A DNA stretch of 64,000 bases, taken from the NCBI RefSeq assembly GCF_005885605.1, contig NZ_SZVP01000001.1, positions 620,001 to 684,000 on the forward strand, read 5' to 3'. Origin of the DNA: Colwellia ponticola (GTDB lineage: Bacteria; Pseudomonadota; Gammaproteobacteria; Enterobacterales; Alteromonadaceae). The notes beneath the pieces are model-generated. The model did no database searches and had not been told where the DNA came from. It worked only from the letters and a program-made list of their open reading frames with translations. Shown piece after piece: positions 35,292 to 44,909 of the stretch (positions are counted from its first letter, which is position 1; the number at the start of each line of letters is the position of its first letter). The translations under genes were made by a program, and so were the position numbers.

Positions 35292-36986
35292 TTAACGCAT
35301 CACAGGGTCGCTAATGTTAAATATATTGATAGCAACTAGCCCAAGTACGCCAACAGCAAGTACATAATAAATAGTGGGTAATACTGTTTTTCGCAAGGTT
35401 TTACCTTCTTGTCCTAATAAACCCACCGTCGCAGAAGCGGCGACCACATTATGAATGGCTATCATGTTACCAGCAGCGGCACCGATGGCCTGTAAAGCAA
35501 CTAATAAAGCACCTGACACCGACAATACATTAGCAACTTCAAACTGAAACTGGCTCAACATCATATTACTAACAGTATTTGAACCGGCAATAAAGGCGCC
35601 CAGCGCACCAACACTCGGTGCAAATAACGGATATAAATCACCAAAAGTTTGCGCAACAAAGCTCGCCATAGCCACTGGCATCGCTGCTAAATCAGCACCA
35701 TTAACACCAGAGTTAATTAAAATACGTACCATAGGAATGGTAAATATAAGTACAAAGCCTGCACCCACCAGTGTCGTTGTTGACTGCTTAGCCGCTTCAA
35801 CCACTTGTTTACATTTCATCTGATGCAAAAATAACGTCATCAAACAGACAAAAAACAAAATACCACCGGGTAGGTATAAAGGTTGAACACTGGCGTTGAT
35901 ACCTACTTCACCAAGAATATTACTAAAGCCAAATGAGAAACTGGTTAATAAGGCTTTAAAGTCAGTTGAGACACGACTCAGCACCAGAATGACTGCAACC
36001 AGTAAATAGGGTAACCATGCTCGGGTTAATGACATCGACTTTTTAGTTTCGCTATTATCTTGAGTAAATGATATTTTGCCTAACCAGTGTGCAGGCCATT
36101 GATCTTTAGGTGCAAAATCCCACGCTTTTTTAGGCATAAGAAAACCACGTTTTGCTAATGGCACCACAATGATCATGCCGACTAAAGCCCCGATAAGTGC
36201 AGGAAATTCAGCGCCAAGAAAAACCCCCGTGAGTGCATAAGGTATGGTAAAAGCTAAACCGGCGAACAAGGCAAATGGCGTAATTTCAAATCCCTCTTGC
36301 CAACTTTTGTTTTGACCAAAAAATCGCGTTAGCATGACAACCATAAACAGCGGCATTAATGTACCGACAATGGCATGACCAATGGCAACTTCTGAGGTAA
36401 TTAATTGCAAAAATTGCTCCCAGCTACTGCCATTAGCAATTAACTGCTCCGTTAAATTACTTTTATCTAAACCGCTACTGACACCAATAATAATAGGTGT
36501 GCCTACCGCACCAAATGACACCGGTGTTGATTGGATCATCATGCCAATCATCACCGCCGAGATTGCCGGAAAACCAATAGCCACTAACAAAGGTGCGGCA
36601 ATGGCTGCCGGTGTACCAAAGCCGGATGCGCCTTCAATAAAGCAGCCAAAAAGCCAGGCAATAATAATTGCCTGCACTCGACGATCTGGGCTGATATTAG
36701 TAAAACCAGCTCTTATACGTAGAATAGCGCCAGAATGCTGTAAAGTATTGAGCAACATGATTGCACCAAAAATAATCCACAAAACGGCAACTGTAATCAT
36801 TAATCCTTGTATTGAACTAGCCACTATTCGATTAAAACTCATTTCCCAGGCAAAAAAGGCTATAGCTGCTGTAACAGTATAAACAACAGGCATAGCCTTT
36901 TTCGCTGGCCAATGTAAACCAACAAGTAATAGTGCCGACAAAGCAATAGGCACAAACGCGAGTAAAGCTTGCAGTGTAATTGACAT
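35292..36986 (-). CDS. lldP: L-lactate permease LldP
   Basis: A polytopic lactate/proton symporter of the LctP family (564 aa, about 13 helices). Signature segments are WLFGCFIEGASGFGTPAAIAAPLL near residue 112, SFGAVGTPIIIGV, and FIAGSNTVSNMMLSQFQ near residue 463. First gene of the lldP-lldE-lldF-lldG-dld unit, preceded by AAAGGATAAC as ribosome-binding site. It is divergent from a LysR regulator. Confidence 0.95.
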   Translation of the reverse strand: MSITLQALLAFVPIALSALLLVGLHWPAKKAMPVVYTVTAAIAFFAWEMSFNRIVASSIQGLMITVAVLWIIFGAIMLLNTLQHSGAILRIRAGFTNISPDRRVQAIIIAWLFGCFIEGASGFGTPAAIAAPLLVAIGFPAISAVMIGMMIQSTPVSFGAVGTPIIIGVSSGLDKSNLTEQLIANGSSWEQFLQLITSEVAIGHAIVGTLMPLFMVVMLTRFFGQNKSWQEGFEITPFALFAGLAFTIPYALTGVFLGAEFPALIGALVGMIIVVPLAKRGFLMPKKAWDFAPKDQWPAHWLGKISFTQDNSETKKSMSLTRAWLPYLLVAVILVLSRVSTDFKALLTSFSFGFSNILGEVGINASVQPLYLPGGILFFVCLMTLFLHQMKCKQVVEAAKQSTTTLVGAGFVLIFTIPMVRILINSGVNGADLAAMPVAMASFVAQTFGDLYPLFAPSVGALGAFIAGSNTVSNMMLSQFQFEVANVLSVSGALLVALQAIGAAAGNMIAIHNVVAASATVGLLGQEGKTLRKTVLPTIYYVLAVGVLGLVAINIFNISDPVMR

Positions 36987-36998
36987 AGTTATCCTTTC

Positions 36999-37013
36999 CC
37001 TACTTTTAGTAGG
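36999..37013. promoter_or_regulatory. Short palindrome at the lldP 5' end
   Basis: CCTACT-TTT-AGTAGG lies a few bases before the lldP ribosome-binding site. It could be an operator half or an mRNA hairpin that affects lldP translation. Evidence is the symmetry only. Confidence 0.35.
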
Positions 37014-37070
37014 TGTTCTGTTATATTTTCATACAATCTACCCCTAACGACATTCTTTATATATAGGGTT

Positions 37071-37086
37071 ATAATGAATTCATTAT
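37071..37086. promoter_or_regulatory. Perfect 16-bp palindrome upstream of the LysR gene
   Basis: ATAATGAATTCATTAT is fully self-complementary. It sits in the 120-bp lldP/LysR divergent region, 20 bp before the LysR start codon. This is where a LysR protein usually binds to control itself and the divergent operon. Binding is inferred. Confidence 0.5.
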
Positions 37087-37106
37087 TAACCAAAGGAACA
37101 TAATCG

Positions 37107-38009
37107 ATGTCTAATGCTAGCGAATTAGCTTTGTTTTCATTAATTGTAGAGACTCAGTCCTTTAATAAAGCCGCGAAATTAGCGGGAATATCACCGGCTG
37201 CCCTGAGTAAAAAAATATCGAAACTTGAGAAATTTTTGGGTATACAGTTGCTCTATAGAACAACAAGGCGATTAAGTTTGACCGAAGCGGGTGAAGTACT
37301 TTACAGCCACACCAAGGAAATTAATAACCAAGTAAATGATGCATTAAGTGCTGTGAGCAGCTTTAGTGAAGGCTTGTCTGGCACTATAAAAATGACGGTG
37401 CCTACCATTTCAGGTGAGCTCATTCTTGCGCAAGCCGTTGCCGAATTTTGTCAACTACACCCTAAATTAAGTGTGCAAATGCGTTTAGAAAATGAGTTTG
37501 TTGACTTAGTTAAAGAAGGACAAGATTTAGCTATCAGAACAGGCGTATTAGTTGATTCAAGTTTAATCGCCAAATTGTTACTCACCTCTAATTGGATAGT
37601 GTGTTGTGCGCCAAGTTATATTGAAAAAAATGGTACACCACAAACACCTCAAGAATTATCCCGGCATAATTGCATGGCATACACTTACCAAGATAAAGGA
37701 GCCGATGATTGGTACTTTAGTCAGGCAGACGAAGAGTATTATGTAAAAATATCAGGTAATTTTTCTAGCAATAATTCACAGGCATTACGTAAAGCTGCGC
37801 TGGCTGGATATGGCATTGTTTATGTACCACGCTGCAGTGTTTATGATGACCTGCAACAAGGTGATTTAGTGCAATTATTACCTGAATTTAATGGTCGTCA
37901 ATTGGGAATTTATGCGGTGTATCCTTACACCAAACATCAATCTCAAAAAGTGCGTCTGCTCATTGAGCATATAAAAAATTCATATCAACAGCAGGTTGAA
38001 TATTTTTAG
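37107..38009 (+). CDS. LysR-family regulator divergent from the lactate operon
   Basis: A 300-aa LysR regulator with an N-terminal winged helix (FNKAAKLAGISPAALSKKISKLEKFLGIQLLYRTTRR) and a periplasmic-binding-like effector domain from about residue 90. AAAGGAAC precedes the ATG. Shared promoter DNA with lldP makes it the likely regulator of lactate utilisation; Shewanella uses the GntR protein LldR there instead. The effector is not known. Confidence 0.92.
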   Translation: MSNASELALFSLIVETQSFNKAAKLAGISPAALSKKISKLEKFLGIQLLYRTTRRLSLTEAGEVLYSHTKEINNQVNDALSAVSSFSEGLSGTIKMTVPTISGELILAQAVAEFCQLHPKLSVQMRLENEFVDLVKEGQDLAIRTGVLVDSSLIAKLLLTSNWIVCCAPSYIEKNGTPQTPQELSRHNCMAYTYQDKGADDWYFSQADEEYYVKISGNFSSNNSQALRKAALAGYGIVYVPRCSVYDDLQQGDLVQLLPEFNGRQLGIYAVYPYTKHQSQKVRLLIEHIKNSYQQQVEYF

Positions 38010-38105
38010 TTGCTAACCAGTCGTTCAGCGCCGTTATGATATAACCTTTAGCTAAACTAAAGTTCAAGATAATAAACTGATTGGTTTAGCGACAATGTTT
38101 ACAAG

Positions 38106-39026
38106 CTAATACTCGTCCCAATAAGGGTGTTCACCAAAATGTTTTGCAATAAAGTCAATTAATGATCGACAGCGCTCTGATAAAAAACGGGTTTGAGGGT
38201 ATACGGCGTAAGCATACATGGTTGGTAATTGGTAGTTACTCATCAACGGAACTAGCTGCCCTGCCTGTATCGCTTGATAAGTAATAAAGCTAGGTAGGTA
38301 ACAAACGCCTTTACCTTTAATTGCCATCGCTTTTAAAAAGTCACCATTATTCGCTTTCATTACCGTATGTAACTGCACAGTATGGCTTGTCCCTTCGCTA
38401 TCAGTTAACACAACTTTCCCTTGCGCATTCACATTTTGTCCAAGGTTACCGTATTGTAAAAAATCACACTGTGTAAGCTCAGCTACTGTCTCAATACCGC
38501 CATGTTTGGTAATATAATCTGGGCTAGCACATAACACATGATTGATAGGTGTTAATCGTCTAGCTTGTAGACTAGAGTCTTTTAACTCAGCAATACGTAT
38601 CGCTAATTCATAACCTCCCGCTAATAAATCGATATGGCGGTCGATAAAATCTATCTGTAAATTCAACTTAGGGTGGAGTTGAGAAAATTCATCAATCAGT
38701 GGCGTTAAATGCAATAAGCCAAAAGACAACGGCATGGTGATTTTTAGCGTACCAGACAACGACGTTTTCACCGCATGTGTTTGAGCATTAAGCTCTGCCA
38801 CTTCATCAATAATGCTTATTGCCCGTTGATAATACAAAGCGCCCGCCTCGGTTAACGCTGATTTACGTGTTGTTCTGGACAGCAATTGTGTACCTAGACG
38901 ATTTTCTAATTCTTTTAAGCGTTTACTCACCGCAGATTTAGCCATATTTAGCTGTTCAGCGGCCTTGCCTATGCCGCCTGCATCAACAATACGCACCAGT
39001 AACGCCATATCTTCTAACTGCCCCAT
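38106..39026 (-). CDS. LysR-family regulator divergent from pirin
   Basis: A 306-aa LysR regulator. Its helix-turn-helix is GGIGKAAEQLNMAKSAVSKRLKELENRLGTQLLSRTTRK and its effector-binding domain (SGTLKITMPLSFG onward) is intact. It belongs to the CrgA/DmlR-like branch by eye. It is divergent from pirin and a glutathionyl-hydroquinone reductase, a frequent arrangement in which the regulator responds to electrophiles or quinones; that role is inference. Confidence 0.92.
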   Translation of the reverse strand: MGQLEDMALLVRIVDAGGIGKAAEQLNMAKSAVSKRLKELENRLGTQLLSRTTRKSALTEAGALYYQRAISIIDEVAELNAQTHAVKTSLSGTLKITMPLSFGLLHLTPLIDEFSQLHPKLNLQIDFIDRHIDLLAGGYELAIRIAELKDSSLQARRLTPINHVLCASPDYITKHGGIETVAELTQCDFLQYGNLGQNVNAQGKVVLTDSEGTSHTVQLHTVMKANNGDFLKAMAIKGKGVCYLPSFITYQAIQAGQLVPLMSNYQLPTMYAYAVYPQTRFLSERCRSLIDFIAKHFGEHPYWDEY

Positions 39027-39182
39027 ACTTTTACTGCCTATTGTTCACTTTTAGAGAATTATTATTTACAAATACTACTATTTATTCAAATCTGATCAAC
39101 AACTAAACTACAATAGTAAGTTGATTAAAAAGATAACACACATAAAACACGTAGTTTGATATAGCATTACTTGGAGTTCTTT

Positions 39183-40034
39183 ATGAAAAATAGAACACTC
39201 ACTAAAACATTTTCAGGCATTGATACCGCAGATGGCGATGGCGTTAAGTTAACGCGCATTATTGGCTCACCTCAGTTAAACATGCTAGACCCTTTTTTAT
39301 TACTCGATTGCTTTGAAAGTGATCAAGCACAAGATTACATTGGCGGATTTCCTGAGCACCCACATCGTGGTTTTGAAACCGTCACTTACTTACTTAATGG
39401 TAAAATGCGTCATAAAGATAATGCAGGTCATGAAGGCATTATTGAACCGGGCGGTGTGCAATGGATGACCGCAGGTCGGGGTATTTTACATTCTGAAATG
39501 CCTGAGCAAGAACATGGCTTGTTAAAAGGTTTTCAATTGTGGGTCAACCTGCCACGCAGTGCCAAAATGTCTGAGCCGCGTTATCAAGAATATACACCTG
39601 ACGCCATTGCTATTGAACAACAAGCCAATGGCGCAATAATTAAAGTCATTGCCGGTAAAACAGACCAAGGTACTATCGGCCCGGTTGATAATAACTATGT
39701 ATTTCCTACCTACATGGACATTAGTTTGCCGCCAAATAGCCACGTTAGCCAAGCAATCACTCAAGGACATAACGCCTTTATTTATGTACTCGAAGGTGAC
39801 GTTACTATCTCAGCTAAAGGCGACAATGAACAAAAATTATTGTCTGCTAAAAAACTTGGCATTCTCAGTGATGGAGAGCGAGTTACCATAAACGCTACCG
39901 CGCAAAACAGCCGATTTTTATTATTTGCAGGTAAACCATTAAATGAGCCCGTTGCCCGCGGTGGTCCTTTTGTGATGAATAGCCAAGCAGAAATTCGCCA
40001 AGCGTTTTTTGATTATCAACGTGGACTTTTTTAA
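39183..40034 (+). CDS. Pirin-family protein
   Basis: A 283-aa bicupin protein. The N-terminal cupin has the metal-binding cluster FPEHPHRGFETVTYLL and GHEGIIEPGGVQWMTAGRGILHSEMP; the C-terminal cupin lacks a full metal site. Some pirins have quercetin-dioxygenase activity. The ATG at 39183 was chosen because GGAG (39173-39176) lies 6 bases upstream; the TTG at 39171 overlaps that site. The next gene starts 65 bp downstream. Confidence 0.92.
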   Translation: MKNRTLTKTFSGIDTADGDGVKLTRIIGSPQLNMLDPFLLLDCFESDQAQDYIGGFPEHPHRGFETVTYLLNGKMRHKDNAGHEGIIEPGGVQWMTAGRGILHSEMPEQEHGLLKGFQLWVNLPRSAKMSEPRYQEYTPDAIAIEQQANGAIIKVIAGKTDQGTIGPVDNNYVFPTYMDISLPPNSHVSQAITQGHNAFIYVLEGDVTISAKGDNEQKLLSAKKLGILSDGERVTINATAQNSRFLLFAGKPLNEPVARGGPFVMNSQAEIRQAFFDYQRGLF

Positions 40035-40099
40035 GCATCAACTGATAGCGGTAAAACAATTCATATACTACCTTTTTAGACTACATTTGGAGAACTAAC

Positions 40100-41101
40100 A
40101 TGGGATTATTAGTAAACGGTAAATGGCATGACCAATGGTATGACACAAAATCAACTGGAGGCCATTTTGAGCGTAAAGCACCAAGCTTTCGCAACTGGGT
40201 AACCACTGACGGTAGTGCAGGTCCATCAGGCGTTGGTGGATTTAAAGCCGAACCGAATCGCTATCATTTATATGTATCATTAGCTTGTCCTTGGGCACAT
40301 CGAACAATAATTTATCGTAAGCTGAAGGGGTTAGAAGAGATGATATCTATCTCAGTGGTTAATGCTTACATGGGTGCGCAAGGTTGGACTTTTTCCCCAG
40401 GAGAAGGTGTTATTAGCGACCCTATATTGAATGCAACTAACGTCCATGAAATTTATACTGCGGCTCAAGCTGATTATACCGGTAGAGTAACTGTACCCAT
40501 TCTTTGGGATAAAAAAACAAATACTATTGTAAGTAATGAATCGCCTGAAATAATTCGCATGTTTAACTCAGCCTTTGATGAAGTTGGAGCATTACCCGGT
40601 GATTTCTGCCCACCTGAACTATTAACTGAAATAGATGAGCTTAATGAATTCATTTATCCCACTATAAATAACGGTGTCTATCGTGCAGGTTTTGCGACCA
40701 CGCAAGCAGCTTATGATGAAGCAGTTATCGAGGTATTTACTGCCCTTGATACCATTGAAGAGCGCCTTAGTGAACGTCGCTATTTAACCGGAAACACCAT
40801 TACTGAGGCAGATTGGCGCTTATTTACCACCTTAGTTCGTTTTGATGCCGTCTATGTGGGGCACTTTAAATGTAACTTACGCCGCATTGTTGATTACCCA
40901 AATATTTGGGGCTATTTACGCGACTTATATCAAGTACCGGGTATCGCTGAGACAGTCGCTCTGGATTATATCAAAGCGCATTATTACGGTAGTCATGACA
41001 CTATTAATCCAACTCTTATTATTCCTAAAGGGCCTGATATAGACTTTACCAGTAAGCATAATCGTGAGCAGCTCAACGATGTGATGCTAACAAAGCAGTA
41101 A
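40100..41101 (+). CDS. Glutathionyl-hydroquinone reductase (YqjG/GST Xi class)
   Basis: Reduces glutathionyl-hydroquinones, releasing the quinol and oxidised glutathione. The thioredoxin-like N-terminal domain has the catalytic cysteine in the YqjG motif CPWAHR (C63), preceded by the conserved GGHFERKAPSFRNWVT region. The all-helical GST C domain contains GNTITEADWRLFTTLVRFDAVY. It is 333 aa, normal length. It is likely cotranscribed with pirin. Confidence 0.93.
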   Translation: MGLLVNGKWHDQWYDTKSTGGHFERKAPSFRNWVTTDGSAGPSGVGGFKAEPNRYHLYVSLACPWAHRTIIYRKLKGLEEMISISVVNAYMGAQGWTFSPGEGVISDPILNATNVHEIYTAAQADYTGRVTVPILWDKKTNTIVSNESPEIIRMFNSAFDEVGALPGDFCPPELLTEIDELNEFIYPTINNGVYRAGFATTQAAYDEAVIEVFTALDTIEERLSERRYLTGNTITEADWRLFTTLVRFDAVYVGHFKCNLRRIVDYPNIWGYLRDLYQVPGIAETVALDYIKAHYYGSHDTINPTLIIPKGPDIDFTSKHNREQLNDVMLTKQ

Positions 41102-41146
41102 TAGTAAATGGTTGAATATAATGGGAGTAAATAATACCAAAGAGTG

Positions 41147-41193
41147 ATCACTTAATAAAAGACAAAGGCTTACATACCATTTTATTGAGTGAT
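41147..41193. repeat. 14-bp stem-loop after the glutathionyl-hydroquinone reductase gene
   Basis: ATCACTTAATAAAA (41147-41160) pairs with TTTTATTGAGTGAT (41180-41193), all Watson-Crick except one G-U, around a 19-base loop. It starts 46 bp after the stop codon and lacks a T-run. It may end or protect the mRNA. Confidence 0.55.
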
Positions 41194-41471
41194 AAGCGCA
41201 CTACACGGATATAGCTTATTCACTAATGTAGTAAAGCTCCCTTTAAACGGTTTTCCAATTCAATCATCAATGGATTCAAGACCGTTTTCCCATGGCTTCT
41301 CGACATAATCCATTACTTGGATGTGAAGTGGCAGGCTAAAATAGGTGAGCACTCACAATATTTAACCTCAAAGAACAACAACTCTACTATCCATTGTAGA
41401 TATTAATTGATCGCCAATAGTCAATATCGCGTATTATTAAAGATAACAGGGGTTAATTTATTGGAGTGAGT
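41194..41471. other. Intergenic region before the TIGR01777 gene
   Basis: Contains a loose inverted repeat (AAACGGT ... ACCGTTT, about 41245-41290) and presumably the promoter of the downstream gene. No ORF and no strong regulatory site were seen. Confidence 0.4.
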
Positions 41472-42380
41472 ATGAAAATATTAATAACGGGCGGTACTGG
41501 CTTAATCGGTCGACACTTTATTACCGCTTTTCATGATAAATATCAAATTACCGTGTTAACTAGAAATATTGAAAAAGCGAGAAAATGTTTAACTCTTTAT
41601 ATCTATAAAAAGGGAGCTGACAACATTGAATTTATTGAGCAGTTACCAGAGCAAAGTAACTTTGAAGTAATCATTAATCTTGCTGGCGAGCCTATCGTTG
41701 ATAAGCGTTGGACTGACAGTCAAAAAAATATTATTTGTCAGAGTCGCTGGTCAATCACTGAGCAAGTAGTGGCAATGATTGCACGTGCTAACACTAAGCC
41801 AAGCTGCTTAATTAACGGTTCTGCTATCGGTTATTACGGTGAAACAGGGTCGACTGTTACTGATGAAGACGCCCCAGTAACGCAAATTGATTTTGCGCAT
41901 TCACTGTGTCAAAAATGGGAAGCACTAGCGCTTAAAGCCAATGAATATTGTCGGGTCGTGTTGTTACGTACCGCCGTGGTGTTAGCTGATGATGGTGGAG
42001 CATTAGATAAAATGCGCTTACCTTTCTCTTTAGGTTTAGGGGGAAAATTAGGTCATGGTCAACAATATATGTCTTGGATACACATTGACGATATGATTGC
42101 CGCTATTGATTTTAGTATACAAACGACTGATATAAAGGGCGCGATAAATTGCGCTTCACCACAGGCGATAACCAATGCAGCCTTCACTAAGGCATTAGGT
42201 AACCAAGTTAATAGGCCTACATGGTTTACGGTACCTGCTTTTATGCTCAAAATATTAATGGGACAGGGTGCAGAATTATTACTGACTAGCCAAAATATTT
42301 ACCCGCAAAAGTTACTCAATCATAATTTTCACTTCAAGCATGCAACTATTGAACATGCACTAGCTGACTTACTGTTCTAA
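41472..42380 (+). CDS. TIGR01777-family NAD(P)-binding epimerase (YfcH-like)
   Basis: A 302-aa extended short-chain dehydrogenase with the N-terminal dinucleotide fold KILITGGTGLIGRH, the NLAGEPI motif near residue 70, RWTDSQK, and the GSAIGYYG block holding the catalytic tyrosine. A C-terminal DUF1731-type end (ITNAAFTKALGNQVNRPTWFTVPAFML) follows. The ATG at 41472 has GGAG 5 bases upstream. The substrate is unknown for the family. Confidence 0.92.
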   Translation: MKILITGGTGLIGRHFITAFHDKYQITVLTRNIEKARKCLTLYIYKKGADNIEFIEQLPEQSNFEVIINLAGEPIVDKRWTDSQKNIICQSRWSITEQVVAMIARANTKPSCLINGSAIGYYGETGSTVTDEDAPVTQIDFAHSLCQKWEALALKANEYCRVVLLRTAVVLADDGGALDKMRLPFSLGLGGKLGHGQQYMSWIHIDDMIAAIDFSIQTTDIKGAINCASPQAITNAAFTKALGNQVNRPTWFTVPAFMLKILMGQGAELLLTSQNIYPQKLLNHNFHFKHATIEHALADLLF

Positions 42381-42474
42381 TAGCAGTATCAACCTAGGCA
42401 AAAGACAGAAGTTTTCTGCCTGCTGTTTTGCCGTTAACTAATACCATTACCCATAAAGAAGTGACCACTTAGCA

Positions 42475-43347
42475 TTACAGTGTTGTTAAGTAATCAATAA
42501 ATGTTTGTGTCAGGGTATTGTGATGACTGCTTTTATGGGTAACAAGCGCAAAACGACGTGATAAATTTAAGGGCGACTCTAGTACTACCAAGCTACCTTT
42601 ATTGAGATCATCAGCAATAATGAGCTGTGATAAACAGCCTAACCCTAAGCCTGCTTTAACCGATTCTTTAATAGCATCTTGCCTAGTTAGTTCCATGGCT
42701 AAGTTAATTCGCGCCCCCGCTTGCTCAATTGCGGTATCAAATATTGCTCGCGTACCCGAACCTTGTTCTCGTAATACCCAAGACTGTTGTTGTAATTGCT
42801 CAATAGAAATAGTGCCTTTACCTGCTAGCGGGTGCCCAGGTGGGCAAAATATTTGTAGTTTATCTTGTTGCCATAGCGTTATTTGTAAATTTTTATGTGC
42901 TGCTGGCCCTTCTATTAAGCCAATAGAAGCTTTACCTTTATCTAAATAATCTATCACCATTTGCGTATTACCTATGTGTATTTCAGGTATTACCTCAGGA
43001 TATATTTTTACAAATGTCGCAATTAATTTAGGCAATAAATAGGTAGCAATAGTCGCACTGGCAACAATGCGCAATACTCCACTCATGGTATCTACATTGG
43101 CAAGTGTTAGGCTATCGAGCAAATCAGCTATCTGGCGTACTTTAGGTAGTGACTTAAGACCATTTTCAGTGATCACCAAATCTCGACCAACTCGTTCAAA
43201 AAGTACATACCCTAAGCTTGCTTCTAATTCTTTTAACGCTTGGCTGGCAGCCGATTGACTAAGGGCAAGCTCACTGGCGGCTGTGGTGAGCTTCCCTAAA
43301 CGTGCTGTGGCTTCAAATAACTGTAATTTTTTTATTGAAACGCTCAT
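42475..43347 (-). CDS. LysR-family regulator, YeiE-like
   Basis: A 290-aa LysR protein with helix-turn-helix LTTAASELALSQSAASQALKELEASLGYVLFERVGR and an intact effector domain. It is divergent from a YeiH-like transporter, the same arrangement as E. coli yeiE/yeiH, and its sequence style (VREQGSGTRAIFDTAI) fits the CysB/YeiE-like branch. YeiE has been linked to sulfite; applying this here is inference. Confidence 0.88.
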   Translation of the reverse strand: MSVSIKKLQLFEATARLGKLTTAASELALSQSAASQALKELEASLGYVLFERVGRDLVITENGLKSLPKVRQIADLLDSLTLANVDTMSGVLRIVASATIATYLLPKLIATFVKIYPEVIPEIHIGNTQMVIDYLDKGKASIGLIEGPAAHKNLQITLWQQDKLQIFCPPGHPLAGKGTISIEQLQQQSWVLREQGSGTRAIFDTAIEQAGARINLAMELTRQDAIKESVKAGLGLGCLSQLIIADDLNKGSLVVLESPLNLSRRFALVTHKSSHHNTLTQTFIDYLTTL

Positions 43348-43547
43348 CTGCTATTTGGACCTTGGATAATTAAATAAAATCAATGATGTTTTATTATAGT
43401 TCGGTTTTTTGAATGTTATACATCTAATCTATCCATTATTTTTAATTAAAACTTTACGATATATTATATGCCATAAAGTAATACTGATTGACGTTATCGC
43501 TAAGTCTATTGACAACGTTATATTTATTAGACAAGAAAGAGATGGTT

Positions 43548-44576
43548 ATGGCTACCTATATAGTTCTCCCTATTATTGCCCTATTGGCAATTACCTTAGC
43601 AACAATAGAACAAGTGTCAGCATTAGGACTAAGTGCCTTACCGTTAGCGATTATATTGGGCATGCTTTATGGTCACTTATCATTAAGAGAAGAAGATGAA
43701 CAAGACCAACGTTTTTCTACTTTTTGCAAACAAAAGCTATTAAGAATAGGGATCGTTTTATTTGGTTTTGGTTTGAGCTTTCAGCAAATAATCGCGGTGG
43801 GTTGGCAAGCGGTTGCTATTGATTTTTTAGTAATCGCTACCGTTTTTTCTGTCGGTACTTTTGTTGGCATTAAGGTGCTTAAATTACATCGTGATCTAGC
43901 TATTTTAACCGCTGCCGGTAGTGCTATCTGTGGTGCTGCCGCAGTACTTGCCACTGAATCGGTACTTAAACCAAAACAAGAGCATATTACCATTGCCATT
44001 GCTACCGTGGTGTTATTTGGTACTGTAGCCATGTTTAGTTACCCATTTATTTATCAGTGGGTTGGCATCAGTGATAAAGCTTTTGGTATTTATATAGGTA
44101 GTACTGCTCACGAGGTAGCACAAGCGGTTGCCGCAGGGCAAAGTATAAACGGCGAAACCATGCAAACAGCGGTAGTGGTTAAACTCATTAGAGTGATGAT
44201 GTTAGCCCCTTTTATTTTAATGCTAAGTGCGGTGCTTGGTCGCCTTAGTCGTCGAGCTAAAAACACTGCAGGTATTAATTCCTTGGGTATTGCTAACTAT
44301 GATGCAGATAAAAAAAGCATTATTACTATTCCATGGTTTGTGTTTGGCTTTATCGCGACCGCTATGATTAACAGTATTGTTATTTTGCCAGAATTTATTA
44401 AAGTAGCATTTAGCTTTGCTAGCCAGTTTTCTTTAGCTATGGCCATGGCCGCGTTAGGCGCACAAACACAATGGTCGACTATTAAAGCCGCAGGGCCTAA
44501 ACCACTAATATTGGCACTGTTGCTCTTTATTATCTTAATGTTTGGTGGTTTTTTCTTAAATTCGTGCTTCGCATAA
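43548..44576 (+). CDS. YeiH-family (UPF0324) membrane protein, putative anion exporter
   Basis: A 342-aa protein with about ten membrane helices. Family segments are LAIILGMLYGHLS, RIGIVLFGFGLSFQQI, GSAICGAAAVLATESVLKPKQEH, STAHEVAQAVAAGQSI and FSLAMAMAALGAQT. Members are proposed exporters of sulfite or similar anions, without firm proof. The ATG at 43548 was preferred over 43542 on spacing from the AGAAAGAG ribosome-binding site. Confidence 0.88.
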   Translation: MATYIVLPIIALLAITLATIEQVSALGLSALPLAIILGMLYGHLSLREEDEQDQRFSTFCKQKLLRIGIVLFGFGLSFQQIIAVGWQAVAIDFLVIATVFSVGTFVGIKVLKLHRDLAILTAAGSAICGAAAVLATESVLKPKQEHITIAIATVVLFGTVAMFSYPFIYQWVGISDKAFGIYIGSTAHEVAQAVAAGQSINGETMQTAVVVKLIRVMMLAPFILMLSAVLGRLSRRAKNTAGINSLGIANYDADKKSIITIPWFVFGFIATAMINSIVILPEFIKVAFSFASQFSLAMAMAALGAQTQWSTIKAAGPKPLILALLLFIILMFGGFFLNSCFA

Positions 44577-44624
44577 AAAAGTATAAAAAGTTAGCAGCTG
44601 TTAGTCTTTGACATTGCCAGCCCA

Positions 44625-44810
44625 TCATCGCACGCGGTAATGTTGATGCTTAACAAAAACATTGATAAGCAAATGCCTATAAATAGCGTGGTATAAGGCT
44701 TCTTCCATCGCCTGTTTGTATTCAAGCTTGTTATAAACGCTGTCTTCAAGCAAAATAGCTTGTCGCTTCGACCACAACTGAGCAGTGAGTATTAATCGGG
44801 CCATGGTCAT
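44625..44810 (-). CDS. Small hypothetical protein
   Basis: A 61-aa basic, helical protein (MTMARLILTAQLWSKRQAIL, then a Tyr/His-rich end) from the ATG at 44810. The frame stays open upstream to a TTG at 44873, but the ATGs at 44810 and 44804 are better starts. No family was recognised and the ribosome-binding site is weak. It converges on the YeiH gene. Confidence 0.4.
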   Translation of the reverse strand: MTMARLILTAQLWSKRQAILLEDSVYNKLEYKQAMEEALYHAIYRHLLINVFVKHQHYRVR

Positions 44811-44909
44811 CTCGTAGTTTTTTTGTCTAAGTAAATTATACGAGAGTACCGCTTTCGTATAAATCTCACACAAAGATCAGCAACCCCTAGTCAAAATCTA
44901 ACTGTTTTA

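Noticed and set aside
36382..36882. 166-codon plus-strand frame
   Set aside because: It lies wholly within lldP on the other strand, and its product is a shadow translation of helix-rich coding sequence.
43409..43699. 96-codon plus-strand frame at the YeiH start
   Set aside because: It overlaps the start of the YeiH gene in another frame, and YeiH has clear family segments.
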